Positions 33,874 through 41,881 of a stretch of 64,000 bases of DNA are shown piece after piece (position 1 is the stretch's first letter; each line of letters opens with the position of its first letter). The stretch lies in assembly GCF_000819445.1 (NCBI RefSeq), contig NZ_CP005286.1, forward strand, positions 682,001 through 746,000, written 5' to 3'. This DNA is from Corynebacterium humireducens NBRC 106098 = DSM 45392. GTDB lineage: Bacteria > Actinomycetota > Actinomycetes > Mycobacteriales > Mycobacteriaceae. Both the position numbers and the translations under genes were made by a program. The notes beneath the pieces are model-generated. The model was not told where the DNA came from. It searched no databases and worked only from the letters and a program-made list of their open reading frames with translations.

Positions 33874-34722
33874 ATGCCCGAAGGTGACTCCGTACTCCAG
33901 CTCTCCCGGCGCCTGCAGTTCATGACCGGCCGGGAGGTCCTCCACACCTCCCTGCGCGTGCCGTCGGTGGCGCTGACCACCTTCGACGGGGAGATCGTCG
34001 ATCGCGTCTGGCCCTACGGCAAACACCTGTTCATGCAGTTCGGCGACCGCATCCTCCACACCCACCTCAAGATGGAGGGCACCTGGGCCGTCCACCGCGT
34101 CGGCGACCGGTGGCGCAGACCCGGACACACCGCCCGCGTCGTCCTCCACCTCGCCGACACCCGGCCCATCGAGGTCGTCGGCCACTCCCTCGGACTCGTC
34201 CGCGTGTTCCCCACCGACCACTACCACGAACAGATCAGCCACCTCGGCCCCGACGTCCTCGGGGAGGAGTGGACCACCGGCGGCCGGGAGGAGGCCCGTC
34301 GACGCATCATCGCCGACCCCACCGCCACCATCGGCGAGGCCCTCCTCGAACAGCGCAACCTCGCCGGGGTCGGCAACGAGTACCGCGCCGAGATCTGCTA
34401 CCTCTGCGGCATCCACCCCGCCCGCCGCGTGGCCGACGTCGACGTCGACCACGTCCTCGACGTCACCCGCCGCGTCATGTGGGCCAACCGCGACGCCCCC
34501 GTCCGCGTCACCACCGGCATCCGCCGCGCCGGGGAGACCACCTACGTCTTCGGCCGCCACAACCGCCCCTGCCGACGCTGCCGCACCCCCGTCCAACGGG
34601 CGATGCTCGGCGAACGCATCATCTGGTGGTGTCCGGCGTGCCAGCCTCCCGCCCCCGACTACGTCGCCGAGCCCGTCGTACCAGCAGGACCAGTACCCCG
34701 AGGAGCGCGATACCGGAGATGA
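33874..34722 (+). CDS. nei2: Endonuclease VIII-like DNA glycosylase (Nei2)
   Basis: A 282-residue Fpg/Nei-family enzyme that removes oxidised bases and cuts the abasic site. It begins MPEGDS with the catalytic Pro2 and Glu3; the H2TH region includes EALLEQRNLAGVGNEYRAE, and a zinc finger closes the fold (CRRCRTPVQRAM, then WWCPACQ). The MPEGDS start and the lhr neighbour match Nei2 of mycobacteria. The last 104 bp overlap the convergent DedA gene, so the Pro-rich C-terminal tail is coded on both strands. Confidence 0.9.
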   Translation: MPEGDSVLQLSRRLQFMTGREVLHTSLRVPSVALTTFDGEIVDRVWPYGKHLFMQFGDRILHTHLKMEGTWAVHRVGDRWRRPGHTARVVLHLADTRPIEVVGHSLGLVRVFPTDHYHEQISHLGPDVLGEEWTTGGREEARRRIIADPTATIGEALLEQRNLAGVGNEYRAEICYLCGIHPARRVADVDVDHVLDVTRRVMWANRDAPVRVTTGIRRAGETTYVFGRHNRPCRRCRTPVQRAMLGERIIWWCPACQPPAPDYVAEPVVPAGPVPRGARYRR

Positions 34723-35269
34723 CGTACACCACCGTCGAGTACTGGCCGACATACCGCTCGACCAGGTGATAGTTGTCGCCGAGCACGACACCCGCGTAGA
34801 CGAGCACCGCATTCCACAGGGCGGAACCGGCGAGCGTCATGAGGGCGAAAGGCACAGGATGCATCCGGCCGACACCCGCCGGAATCGAGATCAGCGAACG
34901 GATGCCCGGCAGCAGACGCCCGAAGAACACCGACCAGCGCCCGTACCTGTCGAACCAGTCGAGGGACCTGTCGACGTCCGCCGGATCCACCAGCCACATC
35001 CGGTCCGCGACCCGCCGCAACCGTTCCGCCCCGACCGCCGCACCCAGCCAGTACAGCAGGAACGCACCGGCCACCGACCCCGCCGTCGCCCAGACGAAAG
35101 CCGCCCACACGTTGAGCTCACCCCGCGAGGCGGTGAAACCCGCCAGCGGCAGCACCACCTCGGAGGGGATCGGCGGGAAGACGTTCTCGAGGAAGATGGC
35201 GACGCCGACGCCGGGAGCCCCGAGGACCTCCATGAGACGGACGACCCAGTCGACGATGGTGGTGATCAT
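34619..35269 (-). CDS. DedA-family membrane protein
   Basis: A 216-residue integral membrane protein of the DedA/SNARE-associated family. Markers are FLENVFPPIPSEVVLPLAGF, the conserved FFGRLLPGIRSLISIPAGVGRM and hydrophobic segments at the end (TVVYVISGIALLGVLVLLVRR). DedA proteins act in membrane homeostasis and include undecaprenyl-phosphate flippases. Its basic C-terminal tail overlaps the end of nei2 in the opposite direction. Confidence 0.9.
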   Translation of the reverse strand: MITTIVDWVVRLMEVLGAPGVGVAIFLENVFPPIPSEVVLPLAGFTASRGELNVWAAFVWATAGSVAGAFLLYWLGAAVGAERLRRVADRMWLVDPADVDRSLDWFDRYGRWSVFFGRLLPGIRSLISIPAGVGRMHPVPFALMTLAGSALWNAVLVYAGVVLGDNYHLVERYVGQYSTVVYVISGIALLGVLVLLVRRARRRSRGREAGTPDTTR

Positions 35270-35279
35270 GGGGCCGACG

Positions 35280-35795
35280 CTACTCCAGCTCCCTCAACCT
35301 CCGTTTCGCACGCTCCAGACGGGCCTGCCGGGCCTCCTCCTCGGCCTTCTTCAGCTCCTCGTAGGCCTTCTCGTCGGAGTCGGAGAAACGGTTGACCAGC
35401 CGCGGGATCATCATCGCCGCACCCATGACCGGCCACACGACCCACGCCCAGGACACGCTGAACGCGAACATGAGGATGAAGAACGCCGCCAGGGTCACGC
35501 CGCCGATCACCCCGTCCCACTTCTCGATGAGGGCTCCACGCGTACGGATCCGCTCCAGTTCGGCGTCCTCGTCATGCTTCTCGACGAGTTCCCCGCCCCC
35601 ACCCAGCGCCGCCTCCAGACGGCCCGGCAGGTCATCGAACAGCGGCCGGATCTCACCCCGGGTCCTCGCCTGCGACACCGCGAGGGTGCGCTCGTCGAAC
35701 TCGACCGTGTCGATGCGCCCCTCGGTGAAGTGGTTGCCCAGGGCGGACATGGCGGCGAGACGCTCGGCGTCGGAAAGGCGGAGGTAATCGTCCAT
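35280..35795 (-). CDS. DUF1707-containing membrane protein
   Basis: From ATG 35795 the protein (171 residues) begins MDDYLRLSDAERLAAMSAL, the DUF1707 pattern of a short N-terminal helical domain that ends in DLPGRLE. Two membrane helices follow (VIGGVTLAAFFILMFAF and WVVWPVMGAAMMIP), then a charged coiled-coil tail. ATG 35804 three codons upstream is also possible. It diverges from yccF by about 40 bp and is followed by dedA. Confidence 0.82.
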   Translation of the reverse strand: MDDYLRLSDAERLAAMSALGNHFTEGRIDTVEFDERTLAVSQARTRGEIRPLFDDLPGRLEAALGGGGELVEKHDEDAELERIRTRGALIEKWDGVIGGVTLAAFFILMFAFSVSWAWVVWPVMGAAMMIPRLVNRFSDSDEKAYEELKKAEEEARQARLERAKRRLRELE

Positions 35796-35835
35796 GGCGG
35801 CCATGATAGTGCCACTCTCCACTAGATTCGGAGGT

Positions 35836-36249
35836 GTGAAACTCCTGCTGAACATCATCTGGTTCATCACCGGCGGTTTTCTCCTGGCCGCCGGCTACGT
35901 CCTCTTCGGCATCATCGCGTGCCTCTTCGTCGTAACCATCCCGGCCGGCGTCGCCTCCTTCCGGATGGCCAACTACGCCCTCGCCCCGTTCGGACGGTCG
36001 GTCGTCCAGCCTGTCGGCGGGGTCGGCGGGATGTCCACGGTCGGCAACGTCATCTGGTTCCTCGTGGCCGGCCTGTGGCTGGCGATCGGCCACGTGTCGA
36101 CGGCCGCCGCGCAGGCCGCCACGATCATCGGCATCCCGCTGGCGTGGGCGAACATCAAGATGATCCCGGTCACCTGCTTCCCCTTCGGCAAGCAGATCGT
36201 CGACTCGGAGCGCATCCCCTTCGGCTATGAGCCGATGGTCAAGCTCTAG
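35836..36249 (+). CDS. yccF: YccF-family inner membrane protein
   Basis: A 137-residue protein with a GTG start behind GGAGG. It has the two repeated YccF segments: LLNIIWFITGGFLLAAGY and, in the second half, VGNVIWFLVAGLWLAIGH, each followed by a second hydrophobic part and a Pro-rich turn (IPAGVASFRMANYALAPFG and IPLAWANIKMIP). Function is unknown; it is widely conserved in bacteria. Confidence 0.88.
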   Translation: MKLLLNIIWFITGGFLLAAGYVLFGIIACLFVVTIPAGVASFRMANYALAPFGRSVVQPVGGVGGMSTVGNVIWFLVAGLWLAIGHVSTAAAQAATIIGIPLAWANIKMIPVTCFPFGKQIVDSERIPFGYEPMVKL

Positions 36250-36270
36250 GCAGGCTGACGCCCGGCCGGG

Positions 36271-37392
36271 TCAGCCGGTGACCAGGCCGCGGGCGGACAG
36301 GGCGCGGATCGGGTGGGGGTTCTGCCGCGGTGGGCTGCCGTCGGGTGGGTGGAACACGACTCCACCGGGTTCCCTCTCCACCCGTCCGTGCCGTGGGGGC
36401 TGGGACGGGTCGTCGTCGTTGCGTCCGTTGTGCAGCCGGCACAGCACCGTCATGGCCTGCACGTTGGTCTCCCCGCCCTTCTTCCAGGCGGTGATGTGGT
36501 GGATCTCGCTCTGATCCGCCGGGGTCGAGCACATCGCCTCGCAGGTCAACGACTCGGTGACCAGCATCATCCGCTGCTTCGGTGAGGCGGTGCGTTCGGA
36601 ACGGTAGGCGTTGACGGGGCCCGCCACGGGGTCGTAGATGCCGGCGACGTGGTGGTCGGCGGTGACCTGCTCGACGAGTTCCTTGCCGGTCATCGTCGTG
36701 CCGTCGGTCAGGCCGAAGACGGTCTCGTCGCCTTCGTGGCGCAGGACCTTCGCCCACTCGGGCAGCGGGATGACCACGTAGGGGATCGGCGCCACCGGGC
36801 CACCGCCCCCACCCCGGGAGGCGAGGAAGGAGTCGTACATCGCCTGCTCGTAGCTCAGCGTCGGGTCCTTGAGACGGAGCGACTTCGCGCCGGCGCGCAC
36901 GTGTCTGAGGAGGCCCTCGATCTCGCGTTCCGGGCCGGTGACCGTGAAGGTCCGCAGGCCCAGGGCGTCGGTGTTCTTCCCGCCCTTGAGGGCCCGGCGG
37001 CTGCGGGCCTTGCGTTCGGCGTCGGCGACGTCGCGGTTGTACTCGCGGACCCGGGCGGCTGCGGCGCGGTCGATCTCCTCGACGGTGCCGGTCAGGCCGC
37101 ACAACTCCACGCGCAGCTCCCACTCGGTGACCGCCGCCCCGGACAGCAGCTTCCGGGTGTGCTTCTCGACGACCATCAGCGCGTCGAGGGACAGCCCCGC
37201 CCCGACGTCCCGGGCGGCGGCCTGGAGCTTCCAGGAGCGGGTGGGCCCGTGGTACACCTCGGCGAGGGTCACCCAGGCCCCGGCGTCGCGGTAGCCGAGC
37301 GCGTCGAGGTCGGCGCGGGTGAGGGTGCCGGCGGAGAGGTCCGCCAGGACCGGCATGGCGCGCAGTGCCTGCAGCAGCTCGAGGGTGCTCAT
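36271..37392 (-). CDS. HNH endonuclease-domain protein (DUF222/13E12 type)
   Basis: A 373-residue protein. Residues 1-220 are a helical DUF222-like region with repeated Arg/Lys-rich helices; residues about 290-335 hold the HNH core: SLTCEAMCSTP, SEIHHITAWKKGGETNVQ and VLCRLHNGRND, with Cys pairs that bind zinc. The family is highly repeated in corynebacteria and mycobacteria and has no established role, though it is suspected to be mobile. ATG 37392 is chosen by family start; the frame upstream is shadow. Confidence 0.88.
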   Translation of the reverse strand: MSTLELLQALRAMPVLADLSAGTLTRADLDALGYRDAGAWVTLAEVYHGPTRSWKLQAAARDVGAGLSLDALMVVEKHTRKLLSGAAVTEWELRVELCGLTGTVEEIDRAAAARVREYNRDVADAERKARSRRALKGGKNTDALGLRTFTVTGPEREIEGLLRHVRAGAKSLRLKDPTLSYEQAMYDSFLASRGGGGGPVAPIPYVVIPLPEWAKVLRHEGDETVFGLTDGTTMTGKELVEQVTADHHVAGIYDPVAGPVNAYRSERTASPKQRMMLVTESLTCEAMCSTPADQSEIHHITAWKKGGETNVQAMTVLCRLHNGRNDDDPSQPPRHGRVEREPGGVVFHPPDGSPPRQNPHPIRALSARGLVTG

Positions 37393-37502
37393 GGCCTGCA
37401 CGGTAGGCGGCGGGCACGGGGGCGTCGAGAAGCACCTTGCCGGGCCTGTGGACAACACCGGGTTATCCACAGAAAAGCCGGTCGGGAACGATCCCCACTT
37501 GA

Positions 37503-38990
37503 CTAGGGCGTGATCCTCCAGGTGTGAACCGGCTCGCCGGTGGCCTGGTTGTCCAGGTAGCGGCGCAGCATCTCCGCCAGGGCGGCGCGCCGCTCGGGGG
37601 AGTCCGGCTTGGAGCCCGCGGGGGTGAGCGCCTTGACGGTGCGCAGCTGCCACATGGCGCCGTTCTGGCGGGTGCGGGCCCGCTCGCGGATGATGTCGAG
37701 GTTCTGGGTGATGAGGTCCTCGTCGACGTCGAGGGCGCGCAGACCCTCCCGGGCCTGGTCGAGGAGGTGGTCCTGGATGAGGGTGGCGACGTCGATACGC
37801 CCCAGCGTCGGCCAGTCGAGGCGGGCGAACATGCCGGCGCGGGCGGCGTAGAAGAAGTTCTGCTCGGCGTCCTTGAACGTCAGCCGCGACCACACGGGGC
37901 GGGTCTCGGACGACAGGTACTTGACCAGCCCGTAGTAGAAGGCGGAGTCGGCGACGATGTCGGTGACGGTCGGGCCGGCGGGCAGGATGCGGTTCTCGAC
38001 GCGGATGTGCGCGCGCTGCTTGCCCGGCGCGTAGATCGGCCGGTTCCAGCGCCACACCGTGCCGTTGTGCAGGTTGAGGTGGTGCAGGGTGGGGGACTGC
38101 CCCTCGAAGACGGGTTCCCCGGAGGCGCCGCGGTCCTCGGGCAGCAGCGGGGAGAAGTAGCGGACGTTCTCCTCGAAGAGGTCGAACACCGAGGTGATCC
38201 AGCGTTCGCCGAACCAGACGCGGGGGCGCACGCCCTGGGCGACGAGCTCGGGGGTGCGGGTGTCGATGGACTGCTGGAACACCGGGATCCGGGATTCGTG
38301 CCACAGTTTGCGGCCGAGGAAGAGCGGGGAGTTGGCGGCCAGGGCGACCTGCACGGAGGCCATCGCCTGGGAGGCGTTCCACGCGTGGGTGAACCGGTCC
38401 GGCGGCACCTGGAGGTGCAGCTGCATGGAGGTGCACGTGGACTCCGGGGCGATGTCGTCGAAGTCGAGGCGGCACTCCTCCTCGTTGGACAGGTCGATGT
38501 GGACGAGTTCGCCGCGGCTCTGCATGATCGCGTTGTTGAGGCCGCGGTAGCGGTTCTCCGGGGTCATCCACGACGGGTCGGCGAGGAATTCGGGGGTGAC
38601 GGTCGGGAGGGTGCCGATCATCGCGACGCGGGCCCCGACCTTCTCCGCCGCGGCCTGCACCTCGGCGAGGCGGGAGGTGATGCCGTGGTACAGCTGGCGG
38701 AGGCCGTCACCGGCGACGGACAGCGGCGGGTGGTTGAGCTCGACGTTGTACATGCCGATCTCGGACTGGTACTCGTCGCCCAGCTGGGCGAGCACCTCCT
38801 GCCCCTTCAGCGCGGGCTGCATGTCCTCGTCGACGAGGTTGAGCTCCAGCTCCAGGCCGATCGTGCCGCGGTTGCCGAACTCCGCCTTCTGCAGGTGCCG
38901 GTCGAAGACCTCGAGGTCATTGTTCAGCTGCTGGCGGTAGCGCGTGCGCTGCTGCGGGGTGTACGTGTCTGTCGATACTGCGTCGCCCAT
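37503..38990 (-). CDS. GCS2-family carboxylate-amine ligase
   Basis: The 495-residue protein belongs to the glutamate-cysteine ligase family 2 (GCS2). Seen are the Glu-rich ATP/metal site FGNRGTIGLELELNLVDED, EIGMYNVELNHPP, and HIRVENRILPAGPTVTDIVAD. Such enzymes join the gamma-carboxyl of Glu to an amine; the exact substrate cannot be told, and glutathione is not expected in a mycothiol producer. ATG 38990 gives the natural N-terminus. It diverges from the radical SAM operon. Confidence 0.82.
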   Translation of the reverse strand: MGDAVSTDTYTPQQRTRYRQQLNNDLEVFDRHLQKAEFGNRGTIGLELELNLVDEDMQPALKGQEVLAQLGDEYQSEIGMYNVELNHPPLSVAGDGLRQLYHGITSRLAEVQAAAEKVGARVAMIGTLPTVTPEFLADPSWMTPENRYRGLNNAIMQSRGELVHIDLSNEEECRLDFDDIAPESTCTSMQLHLQVPPDRFTHAWNASQAMASVQVALAANSPLFLGRKLWHESRIPVFQQSIDTRTPELVAQGVRPRVWFGERWITSVFDLFEENVRYFSPLLPEDRGASGEPVFEGQSPTLHHLNLHNGTVWRWNRPIYAPGKQRAHIRVENRILPAGPTVTDIVADSAFYYGLVKYLSSETRPVWSRLTFKDAEQNFFYAARAGMFARLDWPTLGRIDVATLIQDHLLDQAREGLRALDVDEDLITQNLDIIRERARTRQNGAMWQLRTVKALTPAGSKPDSPERRAALAEMLRRYLDNQATGEPVHTWRITP

Positions 38991-39081
38991 AAGACAAGAC
39001 ACTAGTGCCCGGCGCCTTCCCGCGGGGCGGAAATGCCTGGTGGGGTCACCCGCTCGTCCTGCGCTTGCAGACGCAAGGGCC

Positions 39082-39087
39082 TAGGAT
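39082..39087 (+). promoter_or_regulatory. Probable -10 of the radical SAM operon
   Basis: TAGGAT fits the corynebacterial TAnnnT -10 and lies 8 bases before ATG 39095, so transcription probably starts at the A of the ATG or next to it, giving a leaderless first gene. No good -35 is seen. The rest of the 104-bp gap to the GCS2 gene holds no further feature I can support. Confidence 0.45.
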
Positions 39088-39094
39088 CCCCGGT

Positions 39095-39865
39095 ATGTCC
39101 AGATCCTTGCCGTGGCCGGTGGCGATCCTGCTCCTGTACCTGGTGGTCGCCGCCAGCACGGGCGTGAGCGTGTTCACTCTCCTCTGGGGCACCGGGGTGG
39201 TCGCCTTCGGGCTCTTCCTCACCGCGGTGGTCCTGGCCGTGATCAGCACCCTGCGTAGCGGCCCGGCACCGGTCGAGTGGCCGGACGCGAAGGTCGGGGT
39301 GGCGACGGTGTGGGAGGTCCAGTCGGTCACCGAGCTCAAGGACGGCCGCCGGCTGGTCACCGTGGGAGTCCAGGTAGAGCCCGCCGACGGCGGCGTGCCC
39401 TTCAACTCCACCTTCACCCGACGGGTGCCGCAGGCGTCGGTCGCCGGGATCCAGCCCGGCCTGCAGTTCCCGGCGATGTACCGTCCGCAGCGGCCGGAGA
39501 AGGTCAAGATCGCGCGCGGCAGGAAGCAGCAGGCGGCCCAGGACTTCTTCAACCACGTCCGCGTGCGGGACGGGATGGTGCAGCCGCTGGAGCTGCAGGC
39601 CGCCCGGGAGGGGGTGCTCACCGAGGCGGACGTGGTGAGCATCAACCCCACCGGCCAGGTGCGGGGAAGCTTCCCGGTCTATGACGTGGTCCTGCGGGTC
39701 CGGCGCGCGGGGGCCACCCCCTACGAGCACCGCAAGTCCATGCCGTTGAGTAGCTTCGAGCACGGTCTGCTGGCGGCGACCCCGAGTGTCCGGGTGAAGT
39801 ACCTGCCGGAGAATCCGCAGGCGGTGGCGGTGGCCATCGAGAATCGACAGGAGGAACTTACATGA
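39095..39865 (+). CDS. Two-TM membrane protein, first gene of radical SAM operon
   Basis: The 256-residue protein begins with two membrane helices in about 50 residues (WPVAILLLYLVVAASTGVSV and a following LFLTAVVLAVIS). The rest is soluble and beta-rich and appears to hold two related repeats, about residues 68-130 (VGVATVWEVQSVTEL) and 187-250 (ADVVSINPTGQVRG), each ending in a V.V.Y.P/V.I-like strand pair. No family recognised. Its TGA overlaps the peptide ATG as ATGA, so it is coupled to the precursor. It could help export, anchor or sense the modified peptide; that is only inferred. Confidence 0.8.
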   Translation: MSRSLPWPVAILLLYLVVAASTGVSVFTLLWGTGVVAFGLFLTAVVLAVISTLRSGPAPVEWPDAKVGVATVWEVQSVTELKDGRRLVTVGVQVEPADGGVPFNSTFTRRVPQASVAGIQPGLQFPAMYRPQRPEKVKIARGRKQQAAQDFFNHVRVRDGMVQPLELQAAREGVLTEADVVSINPTGQVRGSFPVYDVVLRVRRAGATPYEHRKSMPLSSFEHGLLAATPSVRVKYLPENPQAVAVAIENRQEELT

Positions 39866-40068
39866 TCCGACGTTTCAGTGAGCGATTCGGCCGTCAGGAG
39901 GCCGGTGGTGCGTCGACAGGGGGCGCGGACCCGTTCAGTGAGTCGGCCAGCTTCTGCAACGGCTGGGCCGGCGTCCTCGACTTCGGGGGCGACAGCTCCG
40001 ACGCGGGCGGCGGCGACAGCAGCAACAACAATAACAACAACAATAACAACAACAATAACAATGGATGA
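39862..40068 (+). CDS. Poly-Asn-tailed peptide, probable radical SAM substrate
   Basis: A 68-residue peptide: a basic start (MIRRFSERFGRQEAGG), a middle with aromatic and Cys residues (SASFCNGWAGVLDFGGD), an Asp/Gly/Ser-rich stretch, then thirteen Asn and a final Gly. There is no Lys, no membrane helix and no signal peptide. Small size, leader-plus-low-complexity-tail layout and the adjacent radical SAM/SPASM gene are the classic pattern of a ribosomally made, modified peptide. It overlaps the upstream stop by 4 bases and the enzyme start by 8. Which residues would be modified is unknown; Asn, Asp, Phe, Trp or Cys are all possible. Confidence 0.72.
   Translation: MIRRFSERFGRQEAGGASTGGADPFSESASFCNGWAGVLDFGGDSSDAGGGDSSNNNNNNNNNNNNNG
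40024..40062 (+). repeat. Asn-codon simple repeat (AAC/AAT)
   Basis: Thirteen Asn codons in a 12-base rhythm of AAC, AAC, AAC, AAT (the first unit lacks one AAC and the last two). The tract ends in the ATG of the radical SAM gene. Slippage would change Asn number in steps of one or four residues without breaking the frame. The A/C-rich, structure-free RNA may also help start translation of the enzyme, which has no ribosome binding site. Confidence 0.85.
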
Positions 40069-41881
40069 CCTGCTGTTTCACCGGGCGATCAAGCTCACCT
40101 TCGTCCCGAACCAGTTCTGCAACCTCGGCTGCACGTACTGCTACCTCGGCGACCTGACCAACAACCGTGACAACCCGGACGACGTCGTCGCCGAGTTCTC
40201 CCGCATCTGCGACCACCTCGGGCACCAGGGCATCCTCGTCGACCAGCTGCTGCTCCACGGCGCGGAGATCTCCACCCTGCCGGAGCCGGTGCTGTGGGAG
40301 CTCTTCGAGTTCTACACCGCCTACCGACGCACCCACCGCCTCGAACTCAAGGCCCTCGGCCGGGGCGGCGCGGCGATCCACATCAAGACGAACCTGTACA
40401 ACTTCCACCAGCTGCGCCCCCTCTTCGAGGAGTACGAGGTCTCCATCTCCGGCAGCTTCGACCTGCCGTTCTCCCTGCACGAGAAGTTCCGGGTGACCAA
40501 GGCCGGGAAGTCGACGCTCCAGCGCACCATCGACAACGTGCTGCTGCTCGGCGAGTACCCGCACCGCAAGCAGATCAGCTGCGTCGTCGGGCGCGAACAC
40601 CTGGAACGGATCGACGAGTTCGTCGCGGACCTCATGTGGCTGGACGAGCACGGCTTCGACATGGTCACCGACTTCTACATCATGTTCGCCTACGACTCGG
40701 TGAACTCCGGTGACTCCAGCCAGCTCAACCAGGCGCAGATGGTGGAGTTCTTCGAGGGTGTCCTCGACCGCGTCCGCGGCACGAAGTTCGAGCGCGCCGT
40801 GTACTACGAGTGGTTCAAGGAGTTCACCCACGGCTACTGCACCCACCAGATCAACTGCGGGTCCAACAACTTCCTGGTGCAGAAGAACGGCGACGTCTAC
40901 CCGTGCCACCGCGCCCAGGCGGAACCGGAGCTGAAGTTCGGCAACATCCACCACCTGGGTCTCCCGGAGATCGCGGAGAAGGGGGCCGCGACCATCCGGG
41001 CCTACGAGGCCGCCAACGAGGAACTGTCGCAGGACTGCATCAACTGCGAGTACTTCTACCTCTGCTACGCCGGCTGCCCGATCGAGCGCAACAACAACCG
41101 CGGCAACCGTTCCTACACCTGCGGCATCCAGAAGGCGCTGTACCGGGCGCAGCCGCGGCGATTCCCGCCGAAACCTGAGGCGAGCCGCCGCCTGGTGGAC
41201 TCCTTCATCCGCCAGAACCAGCCGCACATCTACGACGACCTCAGCGTGCCCCGGGTCGCCCGGTTCAACCCGGAGATCCTCGACGAGGACAACGCGATCA
41301 CCGCGATCATCGCCCGCGACCCCCAGCTGCAGACCCTCTTCCGGCGCGGGGCCGTCACCCTGGCGGTCAACGGCCACGAGCGGGAGCTGTTCAGCAGCCA
41401 CCTCTACGGCCGGATGACCCAGGCGGCGCTGACCCCGGACGACGAGGTGCTCCTGCACATCGCCGACGACCTGTGGGAGCTCAATGCCGGGGAGGGGTCC
41501 CTCAACGCGGTCAAGCTGCAGCTGCTGCGCGACACCCGCGTCGTCTACGGCGATGAACAGCGCGAGAAGATGGAGCACGTGGCCACCGTCGACCTGTACC
41601 CGGCGGAACTGACCCGCACGGGGGAGGGATGGAGCCTCGACCTGGTGCCCTTCCTCCGGCAGTACGCGCACCTGCTGCTGCCCGGCTACGGCAACCTGCT
41701 GTCGGTGACCACCCTCCGGGCCCGCGAGTACCACTACTCCAAGCACGCCCGGAACGCCTTCTACCACCTGGAGACCGTGAACCTGCCGTTCCACGAGTTC
41801 CGGTTCAGTTACGGGGAACGGGGCGACGTCGAGAAGCAGAGGGCCGGCACCCCCCTCGGGATGCCGGCCCTGCCGAACTAG
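40061..41881 (+). CDS. Radical SAM/SPASM peptide maturase-like enzyme
   Basis: The 606-residue enzyme starts at ATG 40061, inside the last Asn codon of the peptide gene. The cluster motif CxxxCxxC is at Cys20, Cys24 and Cys27 ([13 protein letters not shown]); HGAEISTLP stands for the usual GGEP-like segment. A SPASM domain with auxiliary cluster cysteines follows: [19 protein letters not shown], then [19 protein letters not shown] and a last Cys in YTCGIQK. The C-terminal 200 residues are an extension I do not recognise. Such enzymes make thioether, C-C or epimerised residues in peptides. The longer open frame from 39878 is rejected because it would read the Asn tract out of frame. It meets pgi tail to tail. 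Confidence 0.92.
   Translation: MDDLLFHRAIKLTFVPNQFCNLGCTYCYLGDLTNNRDNPDDVVAEFSRICDHLGHQGILVDQLLLHGAEISTLPEPVLWELFEFYTAYRRTHRLELKALGRGGAAIHIKTNLYNFHQLRPLFEEYEVSISGSFDLPFSLHEKFRVTKAGKSTLQRTIDNVLLLGEYPHRKQISCVVGREHLERIDEFVADLMWLDEHGFDMVTDFYIMFAYDSVNSGDSSQLNQAQMVEFFEGVLDRVRGTKFERAVYYEWFKEFTHGYCTHQINCGSNNFLVQKNGDVYPCHRAQAEPELKFGNIHHLGLPEIAEKGAATIRAYEAANEELSQDCINCEYFYLCYAGCPIERNNNRGNRSYTCGIQKALYRAQPRRFPPKPEASRRLVDSFIRQNQPHIYDDLSVPRVARFNPEILDEDNAITAIIARDPQLQTLFRRGAVTLAVNGHERELFSSHLYGRMTQAALTPDDEVLLHIADDLWELNAGEGSLNAVKLQLLRDTRVVYGDEQREKMEHVATVDLYPAELTRTGEGWSLDLVPFLRQYAHLLLPGYGNLLSVTTLRAREYHYSKHARNAFYHLETVNLPFHEFRFSYGERGDVEKQRAGTPLGMPALPN

Noticed and set aside
36271..37392. HNH protein as part of a second prophage
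   Set aside because: No other phage genes nearby; DUF222-HNH proteins occur singly in corynebacterial chromosomes.
39878..40060. Longer start for the radical SAM enzyme
   Set aside because: It would read the Asn tract in another frame as Thr/Ile repeats and add no conserved sequence; ATG 40061 gives the normal N-terminus just before the CxxxCxxC motif.
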